From: JBLIAZ01 sp047632015
GTDB lineage: Bacteria > Bacteroidota > Bacteroidia > Flavobacteriales_C > GCA-002722245
Reading direction: 5' to 3'
DNA: 6,066 nucleotides
Assembly (NCBI GenBank): GCA_047632015.1
Contig: JBLIBC010000164.1
Coordinates: forward strand, 1-6,066
A model generated the notes under the pieces. The model did no database searches and had not been told where the DNA came from. It saw only the letters and a program-made list of their open reading frames with translations. A program made the position numbers and the translations under genes. This document shows positions 1 through 6,066 of the stretch, piece after piece; the stretch's first letter is position 1; each line of letters opens with the position of its first letter.

Positions 1-837
1 ATAGCTAACAAGGAATTGATTGGTATGGTTGGTTTGGCAAACAGGAAAGAAGACTATTCTTTACATATGTTGGATCAGTTGAAGTATTTTATTAGTACTT
101 ATTCGGTGATGGTTCAGGCCTTAAGAACACAAGAAGACAAGGCTAATACACAAAAGAAATTAGAGAGAGTAAATAAAGCCTTAAGTGAGGAAATTCAATT
201 TAGAAAAGTAATACAAAAACATTCGTTAGATGCTGAAGAGAGAGAGCGAAAGAGGGTAGCAAGAGATTTGCATGATGGTTTAGGACAAAGGTTAACAGCA
301 GTCAAACTTTCATTAGGGGCTATAAAAAACGGCAAGGAATTGTCAGGTCATCCGGCTGACATACTGAATGAAACTATTAAATTGGTGGAAGGGTCAATGG
401 GTGAAGTCAGGACCATTTCGCAGAACATATTACCAGTGGTGTTAAGTGATTTTGGGTTAAGTGAGGGCTTAAAAAAGGCGTGTGAACAAGTGTCGGAATC
501 TGGCTCAGTTTTGGTAAACTTCAAAACTGAAGGCGAAAGTAATGACATGGAAGATTTTGTGAAAATTAGTTTGTATAGGATAGGACAAGAGTGTATAAAT
601 AACGCCATAAAATATTCTAAATCTGACGTGATTGATGTGCGTGTGATGCATTGTTCAAATCAAAAATATGTACAAGTGCGGGTACGGGATTATGGAATCG
701 GATTTGACCCTAAAAAAGTGAAGAAAGGCATGGGGTTAAATAACATCAAAGAGCGTACTGAAATGATTAAAGGAGAGCTACTTATAAAAAGTAAATTAAA
801 TATAGGAACGACAATACAAGTAAAATATTTATTTTAG
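1..837 (+). CDS. Sensor histidine kinase, HisKA_3 (NarX/DegS-like) type, 5'-truncated by window edge
   Basis: The protein autophosphorylates on histidine and is expected to pass the phosphate to the response regulator encoded 4 bases downstream. The frame is open from base 1, so the true start lies outside the window; 278 codons are visible. Codons 1-42 (GMVGLANR, then a helix) resemble the C-terminal end of a GAF sensing domain; this is a moderate-confidence call. Codons 43-78 look like a charged coiled-coil linker. The HisKA_3 dimerisation region follows, with phospho-acceptor His91 in RDLHDGLGQ (bases 271-273). The HATPase_c domain shows an N-box (QECINNAIKYSKS, 196-208), a G1 box (RDYGIGFD, 229-236), a G2 box (KGMGLNNIKER, 242-252) and a closing NIGTTI. 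The visible part has no membrane segment, but the missing N-terminus could carry sensor or membrane domains. The kinase class is very likely; the stimulus is unknown. Confidence 0.93.
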   Translation: MANKELIGMVGLANRKEDYSLHMLDQLKYFISTYSVMVQALRTQEDKANTQKKLERVNKALSEEIQFRKVIQKHSLDAEERERKRVARDLHDGLGQRLTAVKLSLGAIKNGKELSGHPADILNETIKLVEGSMGEVRTISQNILPVVLSDFGLSEGLKKACEQVSESGSVLVNFKTEGESNDMEDFVKISLYRIGQECINNAIKYSKSDVIDVRVMHCSNQKYVQVRVRDYGIGFDPKKVKKGMGLNNIKERTEMIKGELLIKSKLNIGTTIQVKYLF

Positions 838-841
838 CGTT

Positions 842-1489
842 ATGGAAACGATAAAGGTACTATTAGTGGACGACCACCACATTGTGAGGCACGGATTGAA
901 ATTGCTATTTTCGTCTGAAGATTCTATTGAAGTAGTTGGAGAAGCGGGATCAGGAAATGAAGCCTTAGAGTTTTTAAAAGAAAATAGTAATGTGGATGTG
1001 GTAGTGTCCGATGTAACCATGGATGACATGGACGGAATTACGCTGGCAAAGCATGTCACTAAAAAGTACAAAGTTAACGTGATGATGCTAACAATGCATT
1101 TGGACGAAAAGTACATCACCGAGGCCATGTCAAATGGAGCAAAAGGGTACTTAGTTAAAGATTCAAGTGAGGAGGATATAATAAACGCTGTGAAAGCGGT
1201 GAATGCCGGCGAAGTTTATTTAACCAAAACGGTGTCGGATATATTGGCAAAATCATTGCTCAGAAAATCACATAACAAAACAGTAGAGCAGGAACTAAAA
1301 TTAACCCGTCGTGAAAAGGAAATTTTGGGCTACATTGTGGAAGGAATGAATAACCGAAAAATTGGAACAAAATTAGATATTAGTGAGCGAACAGTTAACG
1401 CCCACAGGTACAATATGATGAAAAAATTAAAAGCTAACAATACTGCTGATTTAGTACGTATTTCGTTAAAGTATGACTTAGTGAGTTAA
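842..1489 (+). CDS. Response regulator, NarL/FixJ family (receiver plus LuxR-type HTH)
   Basis: This 215-residue protein is a DNA-binding transcriptional regulator controlled by phosphorylation, probably by the kinase just upstream. The receiver domain (about 4-120) has the acidic pair Asp10-Asp11, phospho-acceptor Asp57 (VVSDVTMDDMDG), switch Thr84 and conserved Lys106 in GYLVKD, so all the expected catalytic residues are present. After a linker, the LuxR/GerE helix-turn-helix occupies about 152-212, with LTRREKEIL, then GMNNRKIGTKLDISERTVNAHR as the DNA-reading helices. The length is normal for the family. ATG 842 is the first ATG after an in-frame stop at 821-823; no Shine-Dalgarno sequence is visible, as is common in Bacteroidota. 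The 4-base gap to the kinase suggests co-transcription and coupled translation. Its target genes cannot be told from the sequence. Confidence 0.95.
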   Translation: METIKVLLVDDHHIVRHGLKLLFSSEDSIEVVGEAGSGNEALEFLKENSNVDVVVSDVTMDDMDGITLAKHVTKKYKVNVMMLTMHLDEKYITEAMSNGAKGYLVKDSSEEDIINAVKAVNAGEVYLTKTVSDILAKSLLRKSHNKTVEQELKLTRREKEILGYIVEGMNNRKIGTKLDISERTVNAHRYNMMKKLKANNTADLVRISLKYDLVS

Positions 1490-1511
1490 CAGATATACAA
1501 ACTGTAAAAGT

Positions 1512-1543
1512 AAAAAAGCGCAATTCAAAATTGCGCTTTTTTT
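1512..1543 (+). terminator. Rho-independent terminator after the two-component pair
   Basis: A perfect inverted repeat pairs bases 1512-1525 with 1529-1542 around a 3-base loop (CAA). The core arms are AGCGCAATT and AATTGCGCT, and the stem is followed by a run of seven T (1537-1543), part of which pairs with the A run on the left arm. It lies 22 bases after the response regulator stop codon, so it should end the kinase-regulator transcript. The A run on the left arm means it could also act in the reverse direction, but no gene on the minus strand needs it here. Confidence 0.93.
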
Positions 1544-1649
1544 ATGTTCAAATCTTAGTGCATTGGACGTGCTGTGTTAACAAAGTGTCAACTTATGAAC
1601 ATTTGAAAAATTAGCATGATAAAACATCGAATTAGCCTGCTCGAATTCG

Positions 1650-1657
1650 TTATTTTG
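1650..1657 (+). promoter_or_regulatory. purH: Possible -7 promoter element for purH (weak)
   Basis: The 8-mer TTATTTTG differs from the Bacteroidota primary-sigma -7 consensus TAnnTTTG at one position. It lies 35 bases before the purH ATG, which would give a short leader of about 25-30 bases. No good TTTG -33 element is seen at the expected spacing; the only nearby TTTG (1602-1605) is too far upstream. A promoter is expected somewhere in 1544-1692 because the preceding terminator isolates purH from the upstream unit, but this exact placement is a guess. Confidence 0.25.
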
Positions 1658-1692
1658 TAGCGGAAATAAATATCTAGATTTTTAAGTACAAG

Positions 1693-3216
1693 ATGGCAAA
1701 AGAAAAGCAAATTAAAAGCGCATTAATATCGGTTTTTGATAAAGATAATTTAGACGAAATAGTCTTAAAATTGAATGAGTTAGGGGTGGAGATATTCTCT
1801 ACTGGAGGTACGCAAAAATTCATTGAGGGACTTGGTGTTCCTGTTGTTCCAGTAGAAAACGTGACTGATTACCCTTCGATACTAGGAGGTAGAGTTAAAA
1901 CACTACATCCAAAAGTTTTTGGTGGAATACTAGGGCGACGAGATTTGCAGGAAGATACCGACCAAATGACACAGTACGCCATTCCTGAAATTGATTTGGT
2001 AATTGTGGATTTATATCCTTTTGAAAAAACAGTAGCATCTGGTGCTGATGAAAGTGACATCATCGAAAAAATTGACATAGGAGGGATTTCTTTAATAAGG
2101 GCAGCAGCAAAGAATTACAAAGACGTAGTGATAGTTCCATCACAAAAGCAATATGGACAGCTGTTAGCTTTGTTAAAAGAGGCAAATGGTGAGACAACAA
2201 TTGACGAGAGACGCATGTTAGCTAAAGCCGCATTCAATGTAAGTTCTCATTACGATACAGCAATTTTCAGGTATTTTGATGCTGACGAAAAAACAGCGTT
2301 TAAAGAAAGTTTTGAAGTTTCTCAAACCTTAAGATATGGCGAAAATCCTCATCAAAAAGGTGCTTTTTTTGGCGATTTGTCTGCCATGTTTGATAAACTT
2401 AATGGAAAAGAGTTGTCGTATAACAATTTATTGGATGTAGATGCTGCTGTGAATTTAATGGCAGAGTTTGACGAAACGACATTTGTTATTTTAAAGCACA
2501 ACAATGCTTGCGGTGTGGCTAGCCGTCCAAAATTGATCGACGCATGGACTGATGCATTGTCAGGTGATCCAGTATCAGCTTTTGGAGGAGTTTTGATCAC
2601 AAATGTGGAAGTGGACAAAGAAACAGCTGAAGAAATTCAAAAATTGTTTTTTGAAGTGTTAATTGCACCTTCATATTCTGTAGAAGCAAAAGAAGTCTTG
2701 ACTCAAAAGAAAAATAGGATTATATTGGTGCAAAAGCCACTTAGAACAGCTTCAGTTACTTATAGGACTGCTTTAAATGGCGTTTTGTTCCAAGAGAAAG
2801 ATTTAGTGATGGAAGGAGAAAGTGAATTCAAGTCAGTTACTGATAAAGCTCCAACGGCACAAGAAAATAAGGACATGGTTTTTGCTTCAAAAGTTTGTAA
2901 GCATACTAAATCCAACACGATAGTTTTTGCCAAGAACAACCAGCTTATTTCTAGCGGGACAGGTCAAACATCAAGAGTTGATGCTTTGAAACAGGCTGTT
3001 GAAAAAGCGGGCGCATTTAAATTTAGCCTTGAGGGTGCTGTAATGGCATCGGATGCATTTTTCCCATTTCCGGATTGTGTGGAGATGGCAAAAAATGCTG
3101 GAATTACTGCAGTGGTTCAGCCAGGAGGGTCAATTAAGGACCAGGAATCCATTGATTATTGCAACGCTAATGATTTAGCAATGGTGACTACGGGAATAAG
3201 ACATTTTAAGCATTAA
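1693..3216 (+). CDS. purH: Bifunctional AICAR formyltransferase / IMP cyclohydrolase
   Basis: PurH catalyses the last two steps of purine synthesis in the cytoplasm: formyl transfer from 10-formyl-tetrahydrofolate to AICAR, then ring closure of FAICAR to IMP. The 507-residue protein is full length for the family. The N-terminal MGS-like cyclohydrolase domain (about 5-195) shows SVFDK, STGGT (36-40), GGRVKTLHPKVFGGIL (65-80) and DLYPF. The C-terminal transformylase domain shows RYGENPHQ (214-221), LSYNNLLDVDAA, the catalytic pair Lys268-His269 in KHNNACGVA, SAFGGV (295-300), KHTKSN (403-408), GTGQTSRVDA (422-431), MASDAFFPFPD (451-461) and the terminal TGIRHFKH. ATG 1693 is the first ATG after an in-frame stop (1675-1677); there is no clear ribosome binding site. 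It sits just ahead of the mre genes with no terminator between, an order seen in other Bacteroidota. Nothing suggests loss of function. Confidence 0.98.
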   Translation: MAKEKQIKSALISVFDKDNLDEIVLKLNELGVEIFSTGGTQKFIEGLGVPVVPVENVTDYPSILGGRVKTLHPKVFGGILGRRDLQEDTDQMTQYAIPEIDLVIVDLYPFEKTVASGADESDIIEKIDIGGISLIRAAAKNYKDVVIVPSQKQYGQLLALLKEANGETTIDERRMLAKAAFNVSSHYDTAIFRYFDADEKTAFKESFEVSQTLRYGENPHQKGAFFGDLSAMFDKLNGKELSYNNLLDVDAAVNLMAEFDETTFVILKHNNACGVASRPKLIDAWTDALSGDPVSAFGGVLITNVEVDKETAEEIQKLFFEVLIAPSYSVEAKEVLTQKKNRIILVQKPLRTASVTYRTALNGVLFQEKDLVMEGESEFKSVTDKAPTAQENKDMVFASKVCKHTKSNTIVFAKNNQLISSGTGQTSRVDALKQAVEKAGAFKFSLEGAVMASDAFFPFPDCVEMAKNAGITAVVQPGGSIKDQESIDYCNANDLAMVTTGIRHFKH

Positions 3217-3274
3217 AGCAGAATAACTAGAATACTTGAGTAACATACCACAACCTATAAGCACACTTTAACAA

Positions 3275-4303
3275 ATGGGATTATTTAGTTTTTTAAATCA
3301 AGAAATAGCGATTGACTTGGGAACAGCCAATACTTTAATCATTGAAAATGATAAAGTGGTAGTTGATGAGCCATCCATCATAGCCAAAAATAGGCTGACG
3401 GGCGAAGTAATGGCTATTGGTAAAAAAGCCATGCAAATGCATGGTAAAACCCATGAAAACATTAAAACTATTCGTCCTTTAAAAGATGGTGTTATTGCTG
3501 ACTTTCACGGTGCGGAAGAAATGTTAAGAGGGTTCATTAAAATGATCAACTTTGGTAAAAAAAGGTGGTTGAGTCCAACAAATATCAGGATGGTTATATG
3601 TATTCCTTCTGGTATTACCGAGGTTGAAAAACGTGCTGTTAAGGATTCTGCTGAACATGCGGGAGCTAAAGAAGTAAGGTTGATTCAAGAGCCTATGGCT
3701 GCTGCTATTGGAATTGGAATTGATGTGGAAGAGCCAATGGGTAACATGGTCATTGATATTGGAGGAGGAACGAGTGAAATTGCAGTAATTGCATTGGGAG
3801 GAATAGTTTGTGACAAGTCAATACGTATAGCAGGTGATGAATTTACTCAAGATATTGAGGAATACATGAGGCGTCAACATAATATTTTGGTGGGAGAGCG
3901 GTCAGCTGAAAGAATTAAAATTGAAGTTGGGGCTGCAATTACTGACCTTGATGTACCGCCAGAAGATTACGCGGTGCATGGCCGGGATTTAATGACGGGT
4001 ATTCCAAAAGAAATTACGGTTTCCTACAAGGAGATCGCTCATTGTTTAGATAAAAGTGTAAGCAAAATTGAAGCAGCCGTGATGAGTGCTTTGGAAATGA
4101 CACCTCCCGAATTATCTGCCGATATATACAGGGTAGGTATATATTTAGCTGGTGGTGGATCGATGTTAAGAGGTCTGGATAAAAGGATTTCCTTGAAAAC
4201 GAAACTTCCAGTGCACGTGGCAGAAGATCCTTTAAGAGCAGTAGCTCGAGGAACTGGTATAGCATTGAAAAACTTCGATAGGTTCCCGTTTTTGATGAAA
4301 TAA
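3275..4303 (+). CDS. mreB: Rod shape-determining protein MreB (bacterial actin)
   Basis: MreB forms ATP-dependent antiparallel filaments under the inner membrane that orient the elongation machinery (MreC, MreD, RodA, PBP2). The 342 residues match the normal family length. Visible nucleotide-binding elements are phosphate-1 AIDLGTANT (12-20), the catalytic-glutamate region LIQEPMAAAIG (136-146), phosphate-2 VIDIGGGTSEIAVI (159-172) and the adenosine motif YLAGGGSMLRGLD (290-302). The N-terminal MGLFSFL is short and amphipathic and could help membrane attachment; the RWLSP segment (97-101) lies where the membrane-insertion loop is found in MreB. ATG 3275 is fixed by an in-frame TAA only one codon upstream (TAA CAA ATG). 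The gene lies 58 bases after purH and 30 bases before mreC. MreB rather than Mbl or MreBH is assigned because it is the copy heading mreCD. Confidence 0.98.
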   Translation: MGLFSFLNQEIAIDLGTANTLIIENDKVVVDEPSIIAKNRLTGEVMAIGKKAMQMHGKTHENIKTIRPLKDGVIADFHGAEEMLRGFIKMINFGKKRWLSPTNIRMVICIPSGITEVEKRAVKDSAEHAGAKEVRLIQEPMAAAIGIGIDVEEPMGNMVIDIGGGTSEIAVIALGGIVCDKSIRIAGDEFTQDIEEYMRRQHNILVGERSAERIKIEVGAAITDLDVPPEDYAVHGRDLMTGIPKEITVSYKEIAHCLDKSVSKIEAAVMSALEMTPPELSADIYRVGIYLAGGGSMLRGLDKRISLKTKLPVHVAEDPLRAVARGTGIALKNFDRFPFLMK

Positions 4304-4333
4304 AAAATGCAAAGAAGTTTGAGTATATAAAAC

Positions 4334-5164
4334 ATGAACAGGTTAGTTAAAGTTTTTTCTAAGCATTACGTTTTAATCCTGTTTACGTTTCTTCAAGTAA
4401 TCTCCTTGGTGGTAATTTTTCAAGGGAAAAATTACCATCGCAGTGTTTTCATTAATTCAATTAACAGTGTCACTGGAGGTACTTTTAGTTTAATTAGTGA
4501 TTACAAACAGTACTTTAAATTGAAAGACGATAACTTGTCCTTGGCGATGGAAAATGCTGATTTAATGGCTGTGCTTCCCTCGTCTATTCAAATAGTAAAT
4601 GCTGAATATTTAGTGGTGTCGGACAGTTTGTACAGGCAAAAATACATGTTCAGATGTGCCCAGGTAGTTGATAATTCAGTGAACAAAAAGGATAATTTTT
4701 TTGTACTGAATTTAGGATACAAAGACGGAATGATGGAGGAGATGGGCGTTGTCACGGGAAATGGAGTGGTAGGGATGATTGTACAAGTATCGGCTCATTA
4801 TTCGAAAGCAATTTCATTTTTAAATTCCAATACCAGGGTTTCGTGTAAAGTCAAAAGAAATGATGCTGCAGGAATATTATATTGGGATGGGATTAATTCA
4901 AAGTCCGCCTTATTGGAGGATTTACCTTTGACTACTGAAATTGTAGTAGGTGACACCGTCATGACATCAGGATATTCATCTATCTATCCAAAAGGGATTA
5001 TGGTTGGAATAATCAATGAGGTTACTGAAGATGCGGAAAAGCAAATGCTTGATATCAAAATTGCATTGACCTTAGATTACAATACTTTGAACCATGTATA
5101 TGTGATCGAATATTTGGACAAAGATGAATTAAAGGAATTAAAGTCGAAACCAATTAATGAATAA
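4334..5164 (+). CDS. mreC: Rod shape-determining protein MreC
   Basis: MreC is a bitopic inner-membrane protein whose periplasmic part binds and activates PBP2 in the elongasome. The protein has 276 residues. A short basic cytoplasmic start (MNRLVKVFSK) is followed by one membrane helix (about 11-30) and then a probable coiled coil (about 50-80). The beta-rich MreC core follows, with family-typical LNLGYKDGM (125-133), VVTGNGVVGMI (139-149), the SKAISFLNSNTRVSCKV stretch (157-173) and MTSGYSSIYPKGIMVGII (210-227). ATG 4334 is fixed by an in-frame TAA one codon upstream (4328-4330). Its last 8 bases overlap the start of mreD, which points to translational coupling. Sequence identity among MreC proteins is low, but the motifs and position between mreB and mreD make the call firm. 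Confidence 0.95.
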   Translation: MNRLVKVFSKHYVLILFTFLQVISLVVIFQGKNYHRSVFINSINSVTGGTFSLISDYKQYFKLKDDNLSLAMENADLMAVLPSSIQIVNAEYLVVSDSLYRQKYMFRCAQVVDNSVNKKDNFFVLNLGYKDGMMEEMGVVTGNGVVGMIVQVSAHYSKAISFLNSNTRVSCKVKRNDAAGILYWDGINSKSALLEDLPLTTEIVVGDTVMTSGYSSIYPKGIMVGIINEVTEDAEKQMLDIKIALTLDYNTLNHVYVIEYLDKDELKELKSKPINE

Positions 5165-5666
5165 GAACATTGGAAAATATTTAGTTTGGTTTATAGGCCT
5201 GTTGTTTTTGCAAGTTGTTGTCCTAAGTAACATGAATGCAAGCAAGTATGTACTTCCTTTCGTGTACGTGTTGTTCCTCCTAATATTACCAAAATCTACT
5301 CCGCGCTGGTTACTGCTGTTGATTGGTTTTGGAACGGGATGTATTGTGGACACTTTTTTGCATTCATACGGTACTCATGCATTTTCATGTACTATCATTG
5401 CGTTTATTCGGCCTTCTTTATTGGCGACAGTTGCTCCTAAAGATTTTTCATCGGATGAAAGTATAATTAGCGTATATGATCTTGGGTTAAAAAAGTATTT
5501 ATTATATACAGTTGTACTGGTGGTTATTCATCACTTGTTTGTCTTTTTAATTGACGAATTACGTGTAGGTTCTGTATTTAACTTGATTAAACAGCTTTTC
5601 ATTAGCAGTTTAGTAAGCACGTTTCTTATTTTGTGCTTGCAATATATTTTTAATAAAAAAAAGTAG
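5157..5666 (+). CDS. mreD: Rod shape-determining protein MreD
   Basis: MreD is a small polytopic inner-membrane protein of the elongasome that works with MreC and affects PBP2 activation. The 169 residues are of normal family size and mostly hydrophobic, with probable membrane segments near 8-26, 31-45, 51-68, 76-92, 114-134 and 145-165. The stretch GFGTGCIVDTF (57-67), where an Asp falls within a hydrophobic segment, resembles the conserved MreD region. ATG 5157 overlaps the mreC end by 8 bases and is the first ATG after in-frame stops at 5130-5132 and 5139-5141. MreD proteins diverge strongly, so the assignment rests on topology, size and position between mreC and mrdA as well as on sequence. 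Confidence 0.92.
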   Translation: MNKNIGKYLVWFIGLLFLQVVVLSNMNASKYVLPFVYVLFLLILPKSTPRWLLLLIGFGTGCIVDTFLHSYGTHAFSCTIIAFIRPSLLATVAPKDFSSDESIISVYDLGLKKYLLYTVVLVVIHHLFVFLIDELRVGSVFNLIKQLFISSLVSTFLILCLQYIFNKKK

Positions 5667-5675
5667 CCTAATTTA

Positions 5676-6066
5676 ATGAGCAGCATCGAAAACAGGAAGT
5701 ATTTTGTTGGGGGTTTTTTTCTGTTTTTTTCCGTGTTGTACTTGTTACGGGTGTTTTATATTCAAATATTTACTGATCAATATTTTGAACGAGCAAAAAG
5801 AATATCTGTTGAAAAAGTGCAAGAGTATCCAATGCGCGGAAACATTTACGACAGAGAGGGGCATGCGTTAGTCCAGAATGAAATAGCTTATGATATCATG
5901 TATACTCCTTATCGATCAAGGATTGACACACTCAAGTTTTGTGAGTTACTAGGTATTGATACTGCTGTGTTTAATGCGAGGGTAAAGAAAGCAAAACGGT
6001 ACTCCTACAGGAAGGCGTCAGTGTTTGAACCCTTGATTACGAGTACTGAATTTGGACCTATTCGGG
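5676..6066 (+). CDS. mrdA: Penicillin-binding protein 2 (elongasome transpeptidase), 3'-truncated by window edge
   Basis: PBP2 is the class B, DD-transpeptidase partner of RodA that cross-links new lateral-wall peptidoglycan. Only the first 130 codons are visible, and the frame stays open to the right edge. There is a short cytoplasmic start, a single hydrophobic signal-anchor helix (about 9-31) and then the class B PBP signature at the start of the pedestal domain: YPMRGNIYDREGHALVQNEIAYDIM in two adjoining parts (YPMRGNIYDREG 51-62 and HALVQNEIAYDIM 63-75), including Arg54-Gly55 and Asp59-Arg60. The transpeptidase motifs (SxxK, SxN, KTG) would lie beyond the window, so activity cannot be judged. 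ATG 5676 begins 9 bases after the mreD stop. Other class B PBPs such as FtsI share the RGxIxDRxG signature; the mreBCD context favours PBP2. Confidence 0.93.
   Translation, partial: MSSIENRKYFVGGFFLFFSVLYLLRVFYIQIFTDQYFERAKRISVEKVQEYPMRGNIYDREGHALVQNEIAYDIMYTPYRSRIDTLKFCELLGIDTAVFNARVKKAKRYSYRKASVFEPLITSTEFGPIR

Noticed and set aside
16..18. TTG codon as the start of the histidine kinase
   Set aside because: The frame is open upstream to base 1 and the codons around it look like the inside of a GAF domain, so the gene must start outside the window.
829..1128. Open frame on the minus strand opposite the response regulator
   Set aside because: It lies wholly against a clear receiver-domain gene, its translation is Ser/Thr-rich with no recognisable domain, and it has no promoter or ribosome binding signal. 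It is a frame shadow.
1512..1543. The hairpin as a riboswitch or attenuator for purH
   Set aside because: It has a simple perfect stem with a 3-base loop and T run right after the response regulator stop and about 150 bases before purH, which is the form of an ordinary intrinsic terminator. No aptamer-like structure was recognised.
3236..3261. Possible -35/-10 pair (TTGAGT and TATAAG) upstream of mreB
   Set aside because: The spacer is only 14 bases and neither element fits the Bacteroidota TTTG / TAnnTTTG pattern, so I did not call a separate mreB promoter.
4014..4335. Two overlapping minus-strand open frames opposite the 3' end of mreB
   Set aside because: Both lie almost entirely against well-conserved MreB codons, overlap each other in different frames and show no domain or start signal.
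1..6066. Search for an undescribed system, mobile element, CRISPR array or RNA gene
   Set aside because: Almost all of the window is taken up by recognisable core genes, the largest gap is 203 bases, and no long repeats, transposase, integrase, tRNA or rRNA sequence was seen.

Overview
The window is AT-rich and reads as chromosomal core sequence from a member of the Bacteroidota. The evidence is the gene order purH-mreB-mreC-mreD-mrdA, which I know as a recurring arrangement in that phylum, the Bacteroidota-like protein sequences (for example the KHNNACGVA form of the AICAR transformylase motif in PurH), and start codons that lack recognisable Shine-Dalgarno sequences. I cannot place it below phylum level with confidence. 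All recognisable genes are on the + strand.

Bases 1-1489 hold a two-component pair. A sensor histidine kinase runs in from the left edge. What remains is the apparent end of a GAF-type sensing domain, a coiled-coil linker, and a complete HisKA_3 plus HATPase_c core. After 4 bases comes a complete NarL/FixJ-type response regulator with a receiver domain and a LuxR-type helix-turn-helix. A strong rho-independent terminator (1512-1543) closes this unit. The signal and the target genes cannot be read from this window.

Bases 1544-1692 are a non-coding gap. It holds only weak candidate regulatory features: a poor match to a Bacteroidota -7 element and some short palindromes and repeats. It probably carries the purH promoter.

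Bases 1693-6066 hold five closely packed genes. The first is purH, which catalyses the last two steps of IMP synthesis. It is followed by the elongasome genes mreB (actin-like filament), mreC (periplasmic scaffold), mreD (membrane partner) and the start of mrdA (PBP2 transpeptidase), which is cut by the right edge. The gaps are 58, 30, -8 (overlap) and 9 bases, and no terminator is visible between them, so co-transcription is plausible. MreB, MreC, MreD and PBP2 act together at the inner membrane to direct lateral peptidoglycan synthesis; rodA is the expected next gene beyond the edge.

I found no mobile element, CRISPR array, RNA gene or convincing undescribed system. This looks like an ordinary, well-conserved region, and the findings below are modest.
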